A stretch of 38,629 nt of DNA from Lentimicrobiaceae bacterium (lineage in GTDB: Bacteria; Bacteroidota; Bacteroidia; Bacteroidales; UBA4417), in assembly GCA_028697555.1 (NCBI GenBank), contig JAQVEX010000024.1, positions 1 to 38,629 on the forward strand, in the 5' to 3' direction. The notes under the pieces are model-generated. The model saw only the letters and a program-made list of their open reading frames with translations, had not been told where the DNA came from and did no database searches. Within the stretch, counting starts at the first letter, position 1. The number at the start of each line of letters is the position of its first letter. Both the position numbers and the translations under genes were made by a program. Below, in pieces: positions 7,852-15,085 of the stretch.

Positions 7852-8628
7852 TTACATAGAACTGTCTATAGTTTTTTGTAGATACCAATTTTTATTTTTG
7901 CATACAAACACAGCCTTAACGCCTATTCCATTTTCAATTCCTTTGATATGGATGAAAGCTGTGTCTCCTAAAACTTCTATTTCTTGAGTGTATGCATCTG
8001 TTTTACGTTCGGCAATTGATTGATCCCAATAAAAATCTATCTTTTGCCACTCGCTTTCTGATTTAGTGTTAGTAATTATTACTTCTTGGAAATCATACTC
8101 ACCCTCTTCGCTTATTACTTCCTTATACTCAACAAATTCAGATACAAACGGGAAAATAGTTCTGCTTTTTTGAAACTCAAAATCATTGTTGTACTTGTCG
8201 AGGAATGTTTTAAAATCTTCGCATTCGGTATCAGAACCTGCTTGGGAATCATCGTTTATTACTCTTTTGTATTCAAGGGTATTACCGCGTCCCATAAAGC
8301 TAAGAATTAGATTATCTTCGTCAAGTTGAACTATGTACCAGCACAGATCCGATTCGTTGCAAGAGATAAATCTATCTTTTTCGTGGGGTAAGTCTGTGTC
8401 TTTATCCATATCGTTTGTACAAAAGTCGGAAAGAGTGTATGGTTCCACATCCCAATCGTCCATTCCGTCAGCAATTTCTTTACGTAATCCATCTTTAAAA
8501 ACGAGGAAAGTAGTTTTGTCATCTACATGTTGCCATGTTCCTTCAAGTAGCTCAGCAACAGACTTCTTCTGAGAGCATCCAATCGTGAACAGCAATAAAG
8601 TCGATATTATTAATATTAAATTTTTCAT
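7852..8628 (-). CDS. Lipoprotein of unknown function, lipocalin-like start
   Basis: The 258-residue protein has a lipoprotein signal (LLLFTIGC, lipid Cys at 18). The mature part opens with LLEGTWQHVDDKTTFLVFKDG, a GxW-plus-strand pattern seen at the start of lipocalin-like domains in Bacteroidota, but I cannot confirm the fold. Four cysteines follow (DFCTND, FISCNES, DLCWY, TECEDF). The C-terminal half (residues 160-258) is beta-rich and ends VFVCKNKNWYLQKTIDSSM, resembling nuclear-transport-factor-2/SnoaL-like tails. It follows the TPM gene by 40 bases. Function unknown. Confidence 0.7.
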   Translation of the reverse strand: MKNLILIISTLLLFTIGCSQKKSVAELLEGTWQHVDDKTTFLVFKDGLRKEIADGMDDWDVEPYTLSDFCTNDMDKDTDLPHEKDRFISCNESDLCWYIVQLDEDNLILSFMGRGNTLEYKRVINDDSQAGSDTECEDFKTFLDKYNNDFEFQKSRTIFPFVSEFVEYKEVISEEGEYDFQEVIITNTKSESEWQKIDFYWDQSIAERKTDAYTQEIEVLGDTAFIHIKGIENGIGVKAVFVCKNKNWYLQKTIDSSM

Positions 8629-8668
8629 TTCTATTTTTAAGTTAAGTGAAATTTAAAATTCAAAATCT

Positions 8669-9754
8669 CTAGAATTTTGTACTAGCCCCTCCACCACCGC
8701 TACTTCCTCCGCCCCACGAGCCACCTCTGCTACTTGAACTACTACCACTGCTCCATGAACTGTAACTGCCGCCTCCGCCACTTGATTTGGTTGCTGGCGC
8801 CACATACTTGTACGGTACAAGTACTTTATGTCCATGATTACACGCTTTGCAGATGTAATGATACTCTTTCATTCCGTCTTGATTAGGTAGGGCTTTTTGT
8901 ACAACTTGCGGTTTGTTTTTTAATACAACTTTACCTTTAGCTCCACATTTTTGACAATTTAAATTAGGCATATCACCTTTTTTTGCTATCGCCTTATATA
9001 TCAAGTAAATTATATATGAAGCGAAAAATAGAGCTGCAACAACACAACCTACACCCGAAAGCGATTTATACTTGGCTGCTGCAACAAATGGGTCTTCACT
9101 TGACAATACACGTTTTTTTCTTGCCGACTCTACAATACCAATGACAATCAAACCAACTATCAACCAAATCAGGAGAAATTTACCAATTCCACTTGACGAA
9201 GATTCACTTTTTAGAAACTCAGAAGTACCGTTTAATACTTTTTCAATCTCTTCTAGCCCAACTATGAGTCCTTCTCCGTAATCACCTGTTTTTAGGTACG
9301 GTATCATTTTTTTGGTTTGAATGAGCTTACACAAACCGTCGGTAAGAACTTGTTCGGTACCTAATCCGGTTTCAAAAACAATTTCGCGTTCACCATCTGC
9401 TGTTAGAAGTAAGATTAGCAAACCATTGTTGGTTTCTTTCTTACCTATCCCCCAGGTGTTGAAAAGTTCGGTAGAGAACTCTTTTGCAGAGCCGTATCTC
9501 TCCACGTCAATTGCCGGCAATACTACTATAGCGGCTTCTATATCGAGAGAATCGCGAAATTCGGCAAGACGTTCATCTAAAAGAATAATATCTCCTATAT
9601 CTAATACATTCTCAGGGTCGCTTACGTATCGTGTATAATCTTCTAATTGTACATTAGGAACATCTCTAACTGTGTAGCGTACTTGTGCTTGCAAACTTCC
9701 GAAAAGCAATAGCAAAAGAATCAGGTTAATTTTATTTATAATGTTTTTTTTCAT
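8669..9754 (-). CDS. TPM-domain membrane protein with C-terminal zinc ribbon and Gly/Ser tail
   Basis: The 361-residue protein starts with a signal peptide (LLLLLFGSLQAQ). A TPM domain (about 35-175) follows, recognised by YVSDPENVLDIGD, IAAIVV-like strands, FSTELFNTWGIGKKETNNG and FETGLGTEQVLTDG. TPM domains occur in thylakoid PSII-repair proteins and bacterial envelope proteins. Two membrane spans (about 193-212 and 235-253) place the second half in the cytoplasm. There it has CQKCGAKG and CKACNHGH (about 268-310), a four-cysteine zinc ribbon. The protein ends in a Gly/Ser-rich tail with GGGASTKF. It lies 25 bases after LemA, a pairing that is very common in bacteria, and is part of the SPFH module upstream. 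Confidence 0.88.
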   Translation of the reverse strand: MKKNIINKINLILLLLLFGSLQAQVRYTVRDVPNVQLEDYTRYVSDPENVLDIGDIILLDERLAEFRDSLDIEAAIVVLPAIDVERYGSAKEFSTELFNTWGIGKKETNNGLLILLLTADGEREIVFETGLGTEQVLTDGLCKLIQTKKMIPYLKTGDYGEGLIVGLEEIEKVLNGTSEFLKSESSSSGIGKFLLIWLIVGLIVIGIVESARKKRVLSSEDPFVAAAKYKSLSGVGCVVAALFFASYIIYLIYKAIAKKGDMPNLNCQKCGAKGKVVLKNKPQVVQKALPNQDGMKEYHYICKACNHGHKVLVPYKYVAPATKSSGGGGSYSSWSSGSSSSSRGGSWGGGSSGGGGASTKF

Positions 9755-9779
9755 TTGTTTATGTTTTTTTGGTTTTTAA

Positions 9780-10364
9780 TTAAAATTGAACATCGGGTGT
9801 AGTGCTATTGTCTGCTTCGAAATAATCTTTTTTGGCAAAACCGAAAACCAATGCAACTACGTTTCTTGGAAATCTACGTCGGTAAGTGTTGTACTTGTTA
9901 GTAGCCTTGTTAAATTCCCGACGTGCGAATGCGATGCGATTTTCAGTACCTTCAAGTTGTCCTTGTAGCATAGTGAAGTTTTCGGCTGCTTTCAAGTCGG
10001 GATAGTTTTCTACAACAGCCAGCAATCTTGAAAGTGCTTGCGATAGTTCGCCTTGTGCATCGTTAAATTGCTGCAAACTCGCTGCATCTAAGTTATCGGC
10101 ATCAATATTTACTTGAGTTGCCTTAGCACGTGCCTCAATTACTTGCGTTAGTGTTTCTTGTTCGTGTGTAGCATATCCTTTCACAGTTTCCACTAAATTT
10201 TTAATTAAATCGGCACGTCTCTGATATTGATTTTCCACCTGCGCCCATGCCATTTTAACGGCTTCCTCTCTCTTTACCAAACGGTTATACGTTCCCCAAA
10301 CAAATGGAACTAAAATCAACAGGAGTATAAAAATTGAGAACCAAATTATTACTTTTTTACCCAT
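9780..10364 (-). CDS. lemA: LemA family membrane protein
   Basis: The 194-residue protein has one N-terminal membrane helix (about 5-25). This is followed by the family's hallmark helical segments: YNRLVKREEAVKMAWAQVE, QYQRRADLIKNLVETVKGYA, then YPDLKAAENF, and ENRIAFARREFNKATNKYN. The length is usual for LemA. The function of LemA proteins is unsettled; they are envelope proteins that recur next to TPM-domain genes, as here. A 10-base inverted repeat lies in the 96-base gap to the zinc-ribbon gene upstream. Identification is strong from these motifs; role is inferred only from context. Confidence 0.93.
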   Translation of the reverse strand: MGKKVIIWFSIFILLLILVPFVWGTYNRLVKREEAVKMAWAQVENQYQRRADLIKNLVETVKGYATHEQETLTQVIEARAKATQVNIDADNLDAASLQQFNDAQGELSQALSRLLAVVENYPDLKAAENFTMLQGQLEGTENRIAFARREFNKATNKYNTYRRRFPRNVVALVFGFAKKDYFEADNSTTPDVQF

Positions 10365-10390
10365 ATAAGAAAAATTTAAAAGTTTAAAAT

Positions 10391-10444
10391 TGGGAGCAAA
10401 AATTTATAAAAACAGTATTATAATTTCTTTTCTATTTGCTCCCA
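10391..10444. repeat. Inverted repeat TGGGAGCAAA / TTTGCTCCCA
   Basis: A perfect 10-base inverted repeat (10391-10400 and 10435-10444) with a 34-base AT-rich spacer fills most of the gap between the zinc-ribbon gene and lemA. It could form a stem in the mRNA or serve as a two-half-site operator. No T-run follows on the minus strand, so it is not a classic terminator. Confidence 0.6.
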
Positions 10445-10460
10445 TAGTTAATAGTTTGTT

Positions 10461-11546
10461 TTAAAAAATCATAGCCAAAGCTACAATAATAGCTATAATA
10501 GTTATCACAAGCATTGCAATCTTAGTCTTGTCTTTTGGATATTGTCCGGTTACTCTTCCTGTACGTCCGTTTACAACAAACTGATATACCTTATTGTTGA
10601 ACTTAAACGCACTTATCCAAACCGGTAGCAGCAAGTGTTTAAACTTAATATTGTTGTATTCTGTATGGCTTGAATCAATTCTTTGGTCATCACCACCAAT
10701 ATCAACTTTAATTGAGTCTTCTATCACTATGTCCATTTTTTCCTTTGCATCGTCTATTGCTTCACGAAAATCTCTTTGATAAATTTCGGTAAGAAATCCA
10801 GCTAAAAACTCTTTTTTATACCCAACGCAGTTCATCATATCCCAGTTAGTTAGATTTTTTAAAATACTATCGGGAAGTGATTTGGATGCAGGTATTACTA
10901 TATCGTCGAAGGGAACTTTAACACTACCGCTTGTATAGTACCAATCGGTAACAGTACGGCGTACTTCTTCGCCTTTGCTATTACGTGATACTTCGGTTCT
11001 ATGTTTACCACGCTGACCTGTATATTCAGTATAGGTATCAGCATCGTAAGTCCAAAATGGCAAGTACACTCCTTTAAAGCTATCGGTTGTTGTACCGTAC
11101 TTTTTAAGTTGCGTTGGTAGAAACCATTTTTTTCCTAACCATTTTTTAAAGTTTTCTCTACTTGCCTTTTCAGTTACTTTGAAAGGCAACAGATATTCGG
11201 GTTGCCAAAAACGTTTTACCGAAGCCTCATTCATAATCAGCGGAGTACCACAAAAAGCACATTTTGCAGCCGAAGTATTTTCGGGTAGTGTAGTTGTTGC
11301 TCCACACTGACGACATTTTATTTCCGGAATTTCAATTACCTCTTCCTTGTTTTCTTCGTCGGCACGATTTTTCCAATATTCAAAATCGTTTTCTTCAATT
11401 TGTACAGGAGTTTTGTCTAATCCGCCTTTGTATCCACAGTAAAGACATTTCAAGTCTTCATCAGCTGGCGAGTATTGCATATAGCCACCGCAAGATTTAC
11501 ATTTGGTTTGCAGTACGTCGGTTATGGGTTGTGTATTGATATCCAT
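10461..11546 (-). CDS. Double zinc-ribbon, tail-anchored protein (YdjG-like)
   Basis: The 361-residue protein has two zinc ribbons: CKSC/CLYC at 16-37 and CRQC/CAFC at 78-99. A conserved middle domain follows (YLLPFKVTEKASRENFKKWL, WFLPTQL, KGVYLPFWTYDADTYTEYTGQRG), then LPVWISAFKFNNKVYQFVVNG around 307-327 and a single hydrophobic helix at the very C-terminus (about 341-361), so it is a tail-anchored protein facing the cytoplasm. Proteins of this build are often mislabelled as primosomal or helicase-like because of the ribbons. In Bacillus subtilis the comparable YdjG works with TPM and SPFH partners YdjH and YdjI. The presence of TPM, LemA and SPFH genes here fits that role. It has a striking perfect hairpin just upstream. 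Confidence 0.8.
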   Translation of the reverse strand: MDINTQPITDVLQTKCKSCGGYMQYSPADEDLKCLYCGYKGGLDKTPVQIEENDFEYWKNRADEENKEEVIEIPEIKCRQCGATTTLPENTSAAKCAFCGTPLIMNEASVKRFWQPEYLLPFKVTEKASRENFKKWLGKKWFLPTQLKKYGTTTDSFKGVYLPFWTYDADTYTEYTGQRGKHRTEVSRNSKGEEVRRTVTDWYYTSGSVKVPFDDIVIPASKSLPDSILKNLTNWDMMNCVGYKKEFLAGFLTEIYQRDFREAIDDAKEKMDIVIEDSIKVDIGGDDQRIDSSHTEYNNIKFKHLLLPVWISAFKFNNKVYQFVVNGRTGRVTGQYPKDKTKIAMLVITIIAIIVALAMIF

Positions 11547-11563
11547 ATTTCGATTTTATTATG

Positions 11564-11597
11564 TTAATAGAGACGTGGTTTTCCACGTCTCTATTAA
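11564..11597. repeat. Perfect 15-bp hairpin with TTTT loop
   Basis: TTAATAGAGACGTGG (11564-11578) pairs perfectly with its inverse (11583-11597) across a four-base loop. It lies between the stop of the DUF805 gene and the start of the zinc-ribbon gene. On the minus strand it is followed by CATAATAAAATCG, not a T-run, so it is not a standard terminator. The core TAGAGACG...CGTCTCTA resembles short dispersed palindromes I recall from Bacteroidota and cyanobacterial genomes. Confidence 0.8.
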
Positions 11598-11604
11598 TTA
11601 GTGT

Positions 11605-11976
11605 TTACTTTTTATCAAATCTGTTTTCTCCTTCTTCACTAGGTTTAATAGCAAGGATTATGAACCAAATCGAGCCAATAATAGGTATCAAGTTGATAAA
11701 TATCCATCCGCCACCTTTACCAATATCGTGCATACGACGGACACCAACAGCTAATGAAGGTACTAGTAGCGCTAGCTGGACTATTATTTGAAGGATTAGG
11801 AATATCCAATAAAGAGCTTTTGCTCCTCCAGATATGTTTGTTAATATGCTAAATATGATATTAATAATAATCATTACTAATACGAAAGACCAAAACTCTC
11901 TTGTATTGGCTCTACCTTTGAAGTTTGCATAGTTTTTTGTTACAACGTTTTTAAAAGTTTCAATAATTTGTTTCAT
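11605..11976 (-). CDS. DUF805 family inner-membrane protein
   Basis: The 123-residue protein matches the DUF805 (YhaH-type) family by order of motifs: YANFKGRANTREFWSFVL at 14-31, membrane spans, then LVPSLAVGVRRMHDIGKGGG (about 76-95), a further span, and the closing GENRFDKK. About four membrane helices are expected. No biochemical role is established for the family. It sits between the secreted 464-residue protein (52 bases) and the zinc-ribbon gene (58 bases, with a perfect hairpin between) and so belongs to the SPFH module. Confidence 0.9.
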   Translation of the reverse strand: MKQIIETFKNVVTKNYANFKGRANTREFWSFVLVMIIINIIFSILTNISGGAKALYWIFLILQIIVQLALLVPSLAVGVRRMHDIGKGGGWIFINLIPIIGSIWFIILAIKPSEEGENRFDKK

Positions 11977-12028
11977 GATGTTTTGTTTTTAAAAGGTTTA
12001 TAATTAAATTAAAGTTTATTATCAATAG

Positions 12029-13423
12029 TTACTTATAATCCACCTCTACATTACTCAAACCTATGCCACGGAGTTGAGTTTTGCCGTAGCTACTGCCGTT
12101 ATAGAGTTGTTTGAAACCGATATCCACCATGCGGTGTGTGCCGTCAGTCATTTTGAAAATGATATAAGCGGTTTGGAAACGGTCTACGATAACTCCAAAG
12201 GCATTACGGGTATAAGTCCAATCGGGGTTTTTGATAATGGCTTTTACCGGAACGCGTCCGTCGTCGTAGATGGTTTTGGCAATAGCTATCATTTCAGCTT
12301 CAAGTTTTGGGTCACTGATAGCTGCATTAGGTATTTGAGCAGCTCCGCTGCCTATATCTTCTTTAATGCCGGCATATATATCCATCCATTCCTTTTTTAT
12401 AAATGCTTCCCACTTAGGATAGTTATTGGTTTTCAAGTTTTCATATGAAGCCAAAGCATCTTTGTAATCCTGATCTTCCACTTTTTTCGGGTGTGTGCGC
12501 ATATCTTCAGCCGCTATAGCCAATTTATAACTCTCATATACACCGTGAGTCCAGTTTTTATCTTTGCTGGCTTTTACGGTACCTACCATCGTATTGATAA
12601 ATGTGTTTTTTACATTTTCAAAAGGCACGAATTTCTTGTAAAGTTCCATCAGGCGGGCTTCTTCGGCTTGCCAATGAACAAGTTTTTTTTGTTTTTCATC
12701 TTTAGGTGCTCCTACGAGTAAGCCATTTTTCAATCCATAACCAAACCTTGCATATCCGGATTTACTAAAATAAATCATTCCATCATCGTCTTCTTCTTTC
12801 GAAAATGCCATAAGCATATTGGTATTTTCGTAATCGAGGCTGATTTTGCCTTCTTCCATTGCCCGTATCAGCATGCGTGCCTCCATAAATAAGGGATAGG
12901 TTTTTGCCGGAAATGCTTGGAACGCGGCTAAATTCGCGTTAATAATCACATCTGCCGGAAGTATAGGATCGTCAGTCTCAAACACATATGCAACACAAGG
13001 AGCTTCACCATCCGCAGCCATTAACCACGTAAGTACTTGACGAAGAGGGTGATGTTCAAGATAAGTTTCTCTCCCGCTTTTGGTATAATAAAGACCCGGA
13101 ATAGCATAATGTGTGATATAAATATCGTAATCCAATTTTTCATACGATTTATTCAGTGCACTCATCGACACGCCCAGCATGGGGTCTATGTCTGTTGCAT
13201 TAGCATTTTCAACTCCAAGTTGAACGTTCTCGGATGCCTCGGTAACATTCTTTTCAACTGTACCGGAAGCTTGTTCGGCTTTTTGATCCGTTGTTTTTTT
13301 TACTTCTTTAGTTGCGGCTTCTCTGGCTTTGTTTTTTGCTTTGTTAAGCACTCCGCCAAGTTGTGCGTTTGCTGTGCTTTGTATGGCAAACGCAAGAATT
13401 AAAAAGACGATAATTTTTTTCAT
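12029..13423 (-). CDS. Secreted protein of unknown function with coiled N-terminal segment
   Basis: The 464-residue protein has a signal peptide (cleavage likely after TANAQ, residue 21). Residues 22-75 are a charged Ala/Lys/Glu-rich helical stretch (LGGVLNKAKNKAREAATK...), a start often seen in secreted Bacteroidales proteins. The remainder is a globular domain with many aromatic residues (YDIYITHYAIPGLYYTKSG, HHPLRQVLTWLMAADGE). The C-terminal part (GTHRMVDIGFKQLYNGSSYG) looks beta-rich. I do not recognise a family. Being placed between the SPFH gene and the DUF805 gene suggests a periplasmic part of the same module, but this is inference. Long open frames on the plus strand opposite it are shadows. 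Confidence 0.75.
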   Translation of the reverse strand: MKKIIVFLILAFAIQSTANAQLGGVLNKAKNKAREAATKEVKKTTDQKAEQASGTVEKNVTEASENVQLGVENANATDIDPMLGVSMSALNKSYEKLDYDIYITHYAIPGLYYTKSGRETYLEHHPLRQVLTWLMAADGEAPCVAYVFETDDPILPADVIINANLAAFQAFPAKTYPLFMEARMLIRAMEEGKISLDYENTNMLMAFSKEEDDDGMIYFSKSGYARFGYGLKNGLLVGAPKDEKQKKLVHWQAEEARLMELYKKFVPFENVKNTFINTMVGTVKASKDKNWTHGVYESYKLAIAAEDMRTHPKKVEDQDYKDALASYENLKTNNYPKWEAFIKKEWMDIYAGIKEDIGSGAAQIPNAAISDPKLEAEMIAIAKTIYDDGRVPVKAIIKNPDWTYTRNAFGVIVDRFQTAYIIFKMTDGTHRMVDIGFKQLYNGSSYGKTQLRGIGLSNVEVDYK

Positions 13424-13470
13424 GTAATTATGTATTTAAATGTTAATTAATATATGAATTCTTAATAAGA

Positions 13471-13494
13471 TTGCAACTTTTGAATCAGTTGCAA
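13471..13494. repeat. Inverted repeat TTGCAACT / AGTTGCAA after the SPFH gene
   Basis: Eight-base perfect arms with an 8-base spacer lie in the 84-base gap between the SPFH stop and the next start on the minus strand. It is followed by TCTTATTAAG rather than a solid T-run. It may be a weak terminator or processing hairpin that sets SPFH expression apart from the downstream genes. Confidence 0.45.
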
Positions 13495-13507
13495 CCGTAG
13501 TTTAATT

Positions 13508-14647
13508 TTATAGCGGTGGTGGAACTGCTCCGAAATACTGTGCAAGCGAAGGTACGCTATTAGCAGCAGCCCAAGCAGGCATTCCTTGTGTCCACACCAA
13601 TGTCTCGGCAGTAATTTGTCCCTGCTGAATCATTTGACTTAATTGTTGCATGTTAAAAGGACCTTGCTGCACACCGTTAATAGCAACGTGATACATAACT
13701 TGCGTTGGTATTGGTGGCGGCGGTGGTGTAGCTCCAACTTGTTGTTGCTGTTGTTGTCCGCCCTGCGGATTTACCATTTGTTGTGCCATTTGTCCTGCCA
13801 TGGCAAGTCCTATACCTGCTCCCATAGCGTCACCTGCAAGATGTCCACCTCCGGCAGGATTATTAGCAGCATCTTTAAGCGAATCGGCAAACTGCATTTG
13901 AGTGTAGGTTGTCATATTGCCAATAACACCCATACTAGTACGTTTGTCAAGCGCTTCTTCAACTGCCTCAGGCAACGAAATATTTTCTACCAAAAAACGA
14001 GTTAGTTCTATACCGTATTCGGCGAAATCGTCTTTAAGAGCTATAGTTAAATCGTTTGAAAACTCGTTTAGATTAGCTGCTAAATCTAATGCAGCAATTT
14101 TAGATTCTGCCAAATAGTCGGTAAATTTGGTAATAACAAAGTTGCGAAGTTGTTCGCTTATACCTTCGGTTGTGAATTCGCCGCTAGTTCCAGCTACGTT
14201 GCGAATAAAAGGTATTGGGTCGGGTTGAACCTTAAAGTTGTACGAACCAAATGCACGCATACGAATTGGTCCGAACTCAGGGTCGCGCATCATTATCGGA
14301 TTAGCTGTTCCCCAACGTTGGTTCAAAAACTGTTTAGTGTTTACGAAATAAACGTCTACCTTGAAAGGAGAATTAAAACCGTATTTCCATCCTCTTAAAG
14401 TAGTAAGAATGGGCATGTTTGCGGTAGTAAGTTCATAACGTCCCGGTTGATACACATCGGCAAACTGTCCTTCGTTGACCAGTACGGCAACTTGAGTTTC
14501 GCGTACGGTGAGCTGTGCTCCATTTTTAATTTCCGCATTGTAACGAGGGAAACGCCAGATTATGGTGTCGCTCGTTTCGTCTGTCCATTCGATGATGTCA
14601 ATAAATTCAGCGAATGCTTTTTGTTTGATTTTGTCAAATAATGCCAT
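13508..14647 (-). CDS. SPFH-domain (YdjI / virion-core-like) protein with C-terminal GYF_2 domain
   Basis: The 379-residue protein lacks a membrane helix. Residues 1-260 form an SPFH domain of the YdjI type: LFDKIKQKAFAEFIDIIEW, IIWRFPRYNAEIKNGAQLTV, VAVLVNEGQFADVYQPGRYE, GTANPIMMRDPEFGPIRMRA, and FGSYNFKV. A Gly/Ala-rich linker (265-292) leads to a polyglutamine and polyproline stretch (about 295-312). The C-terminal about 60 residues (YHVAINGVQQGPFNMQQLSQ and later PAWAAANSVPSL) are a GYF_2 (DUF4339) domain, a peptide-binding module. SPFH proteins assemble into membrane-associated scaffolds. Bacillus YdjI is recruited to the membrane by YdjG and YdjH; zinc-ribbon and TPM relatives are encoded 2-5 kb downstream here. 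It is the first gene of the run and has its own promoter-like box. Confidence 0.9.
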   Translation of the reverse strand: MALFDKIKQKAFAEFIDIIEWTDETSDTIIWRFPRYNAEIKNGAQLTVRETQVAVLVNEGQFADVYQPGRYELTTANMPILTTLRGWKYGFNSPFKVDVYFVNTKQFLNQRWGTANPIMMRDPEFGPIRMRAFGSYNFKVQPDPIPFIRNVAGTSGEFTTEGISEQLRNFVITKFTDYLAESKIAALDLAANLNEFSNDLTIALKDDFAEYGIELTRFLVENISLPEAVEEALDKRTSMGVIGNMTTYTQMQFADSLKDAANNPAGGGHLAGDAMGAGIGLAMAGQMAQQMVNPQGGQQQQQQVGATPPPPPIPTQVMYHVAINGVQQGPFNMQQLSQMIQQGQITAETLVWTQGMPAWAAANSVPSLAQYFGAVPPPL

Positions 14648-15085
14648 AGTCTGTAATGTTTTTAGAATTTTCGAGTTTATATATATATTTAATTTTTGTG
14701 TTTGTTACATCAAAGCAAAGTTACATATTTTTTTGTTTAATAGCCCATTGCTAACAATAGTTTAATACTGCTTTCTGAAAACGATACATTATAGCTCTTT
14801 GGAATACCTAGAAACTCCTTAAAAAGGTCTTCGGTTTCATTGATTATCGTTTTGTTTTTTCGTCACAATGAAAAAATCCTGATAAAGAAAAGTATGTTCT
14901 ATTTATATCCATAAAGCTACAACATTGTTTCAGGCTGTGCTTCTAAGAAGAACTGATTTGATTGTATTAAAATTTTGTTTCATAGAATTGGGTTTTATTG
15001 GTTATACTTACATTGCATTTTTTTATGTAATACAAATACTTGACAAAGGTAATAATATTTATATAAATAAAAAATTAATTAATTT
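14648..15085. other. 438-base spacer upstream of the SPFH gene
   Basis: The spacer separates the SPFH gene from the gene ending at 15086. It contains a promoter box (14716-14723). A 41-codon open stretch lies on the minus strand (14737-14862), without a start codon, reading INETEDLFKEFLGIPKSYNV and ending LLLAMGY. This looks more protein-like than random and could be the tail of a decayed gene, but I cannot name it. The stretch from 15040 to 15090 is almost pure A/T. No transposon ends were found. Confidence 0.4.
14716..14723 (-). promoter_or_regulatory. TAACTTTG promoter box for the SPFH gene
   Basis: On the minus strand TAACTTTG fits the Bacteroidota -7 consensus TAnnTTTG exactly and lies about 68 bases before the SPFH start codon. 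No clear TTTG box is present at the expected distance upstream, so confidence is moderate. Confidence 0.5.

Noticed and set aside
12074..13402. Several long plus-strand open frames opposite the 12029-13423 gene
   Set aside because: They have cysteine/phenylalanine-rich composition typical of reverse-complement shadows, and the minus-strand gene has a signal peptide and normal composition.
14737..14862. Nitroreductase C-terminal fragment
   Set aside because: The resemblance to a GIPxxYxVxF pattern is too short to name a family, and no start codon or upstream part was found.
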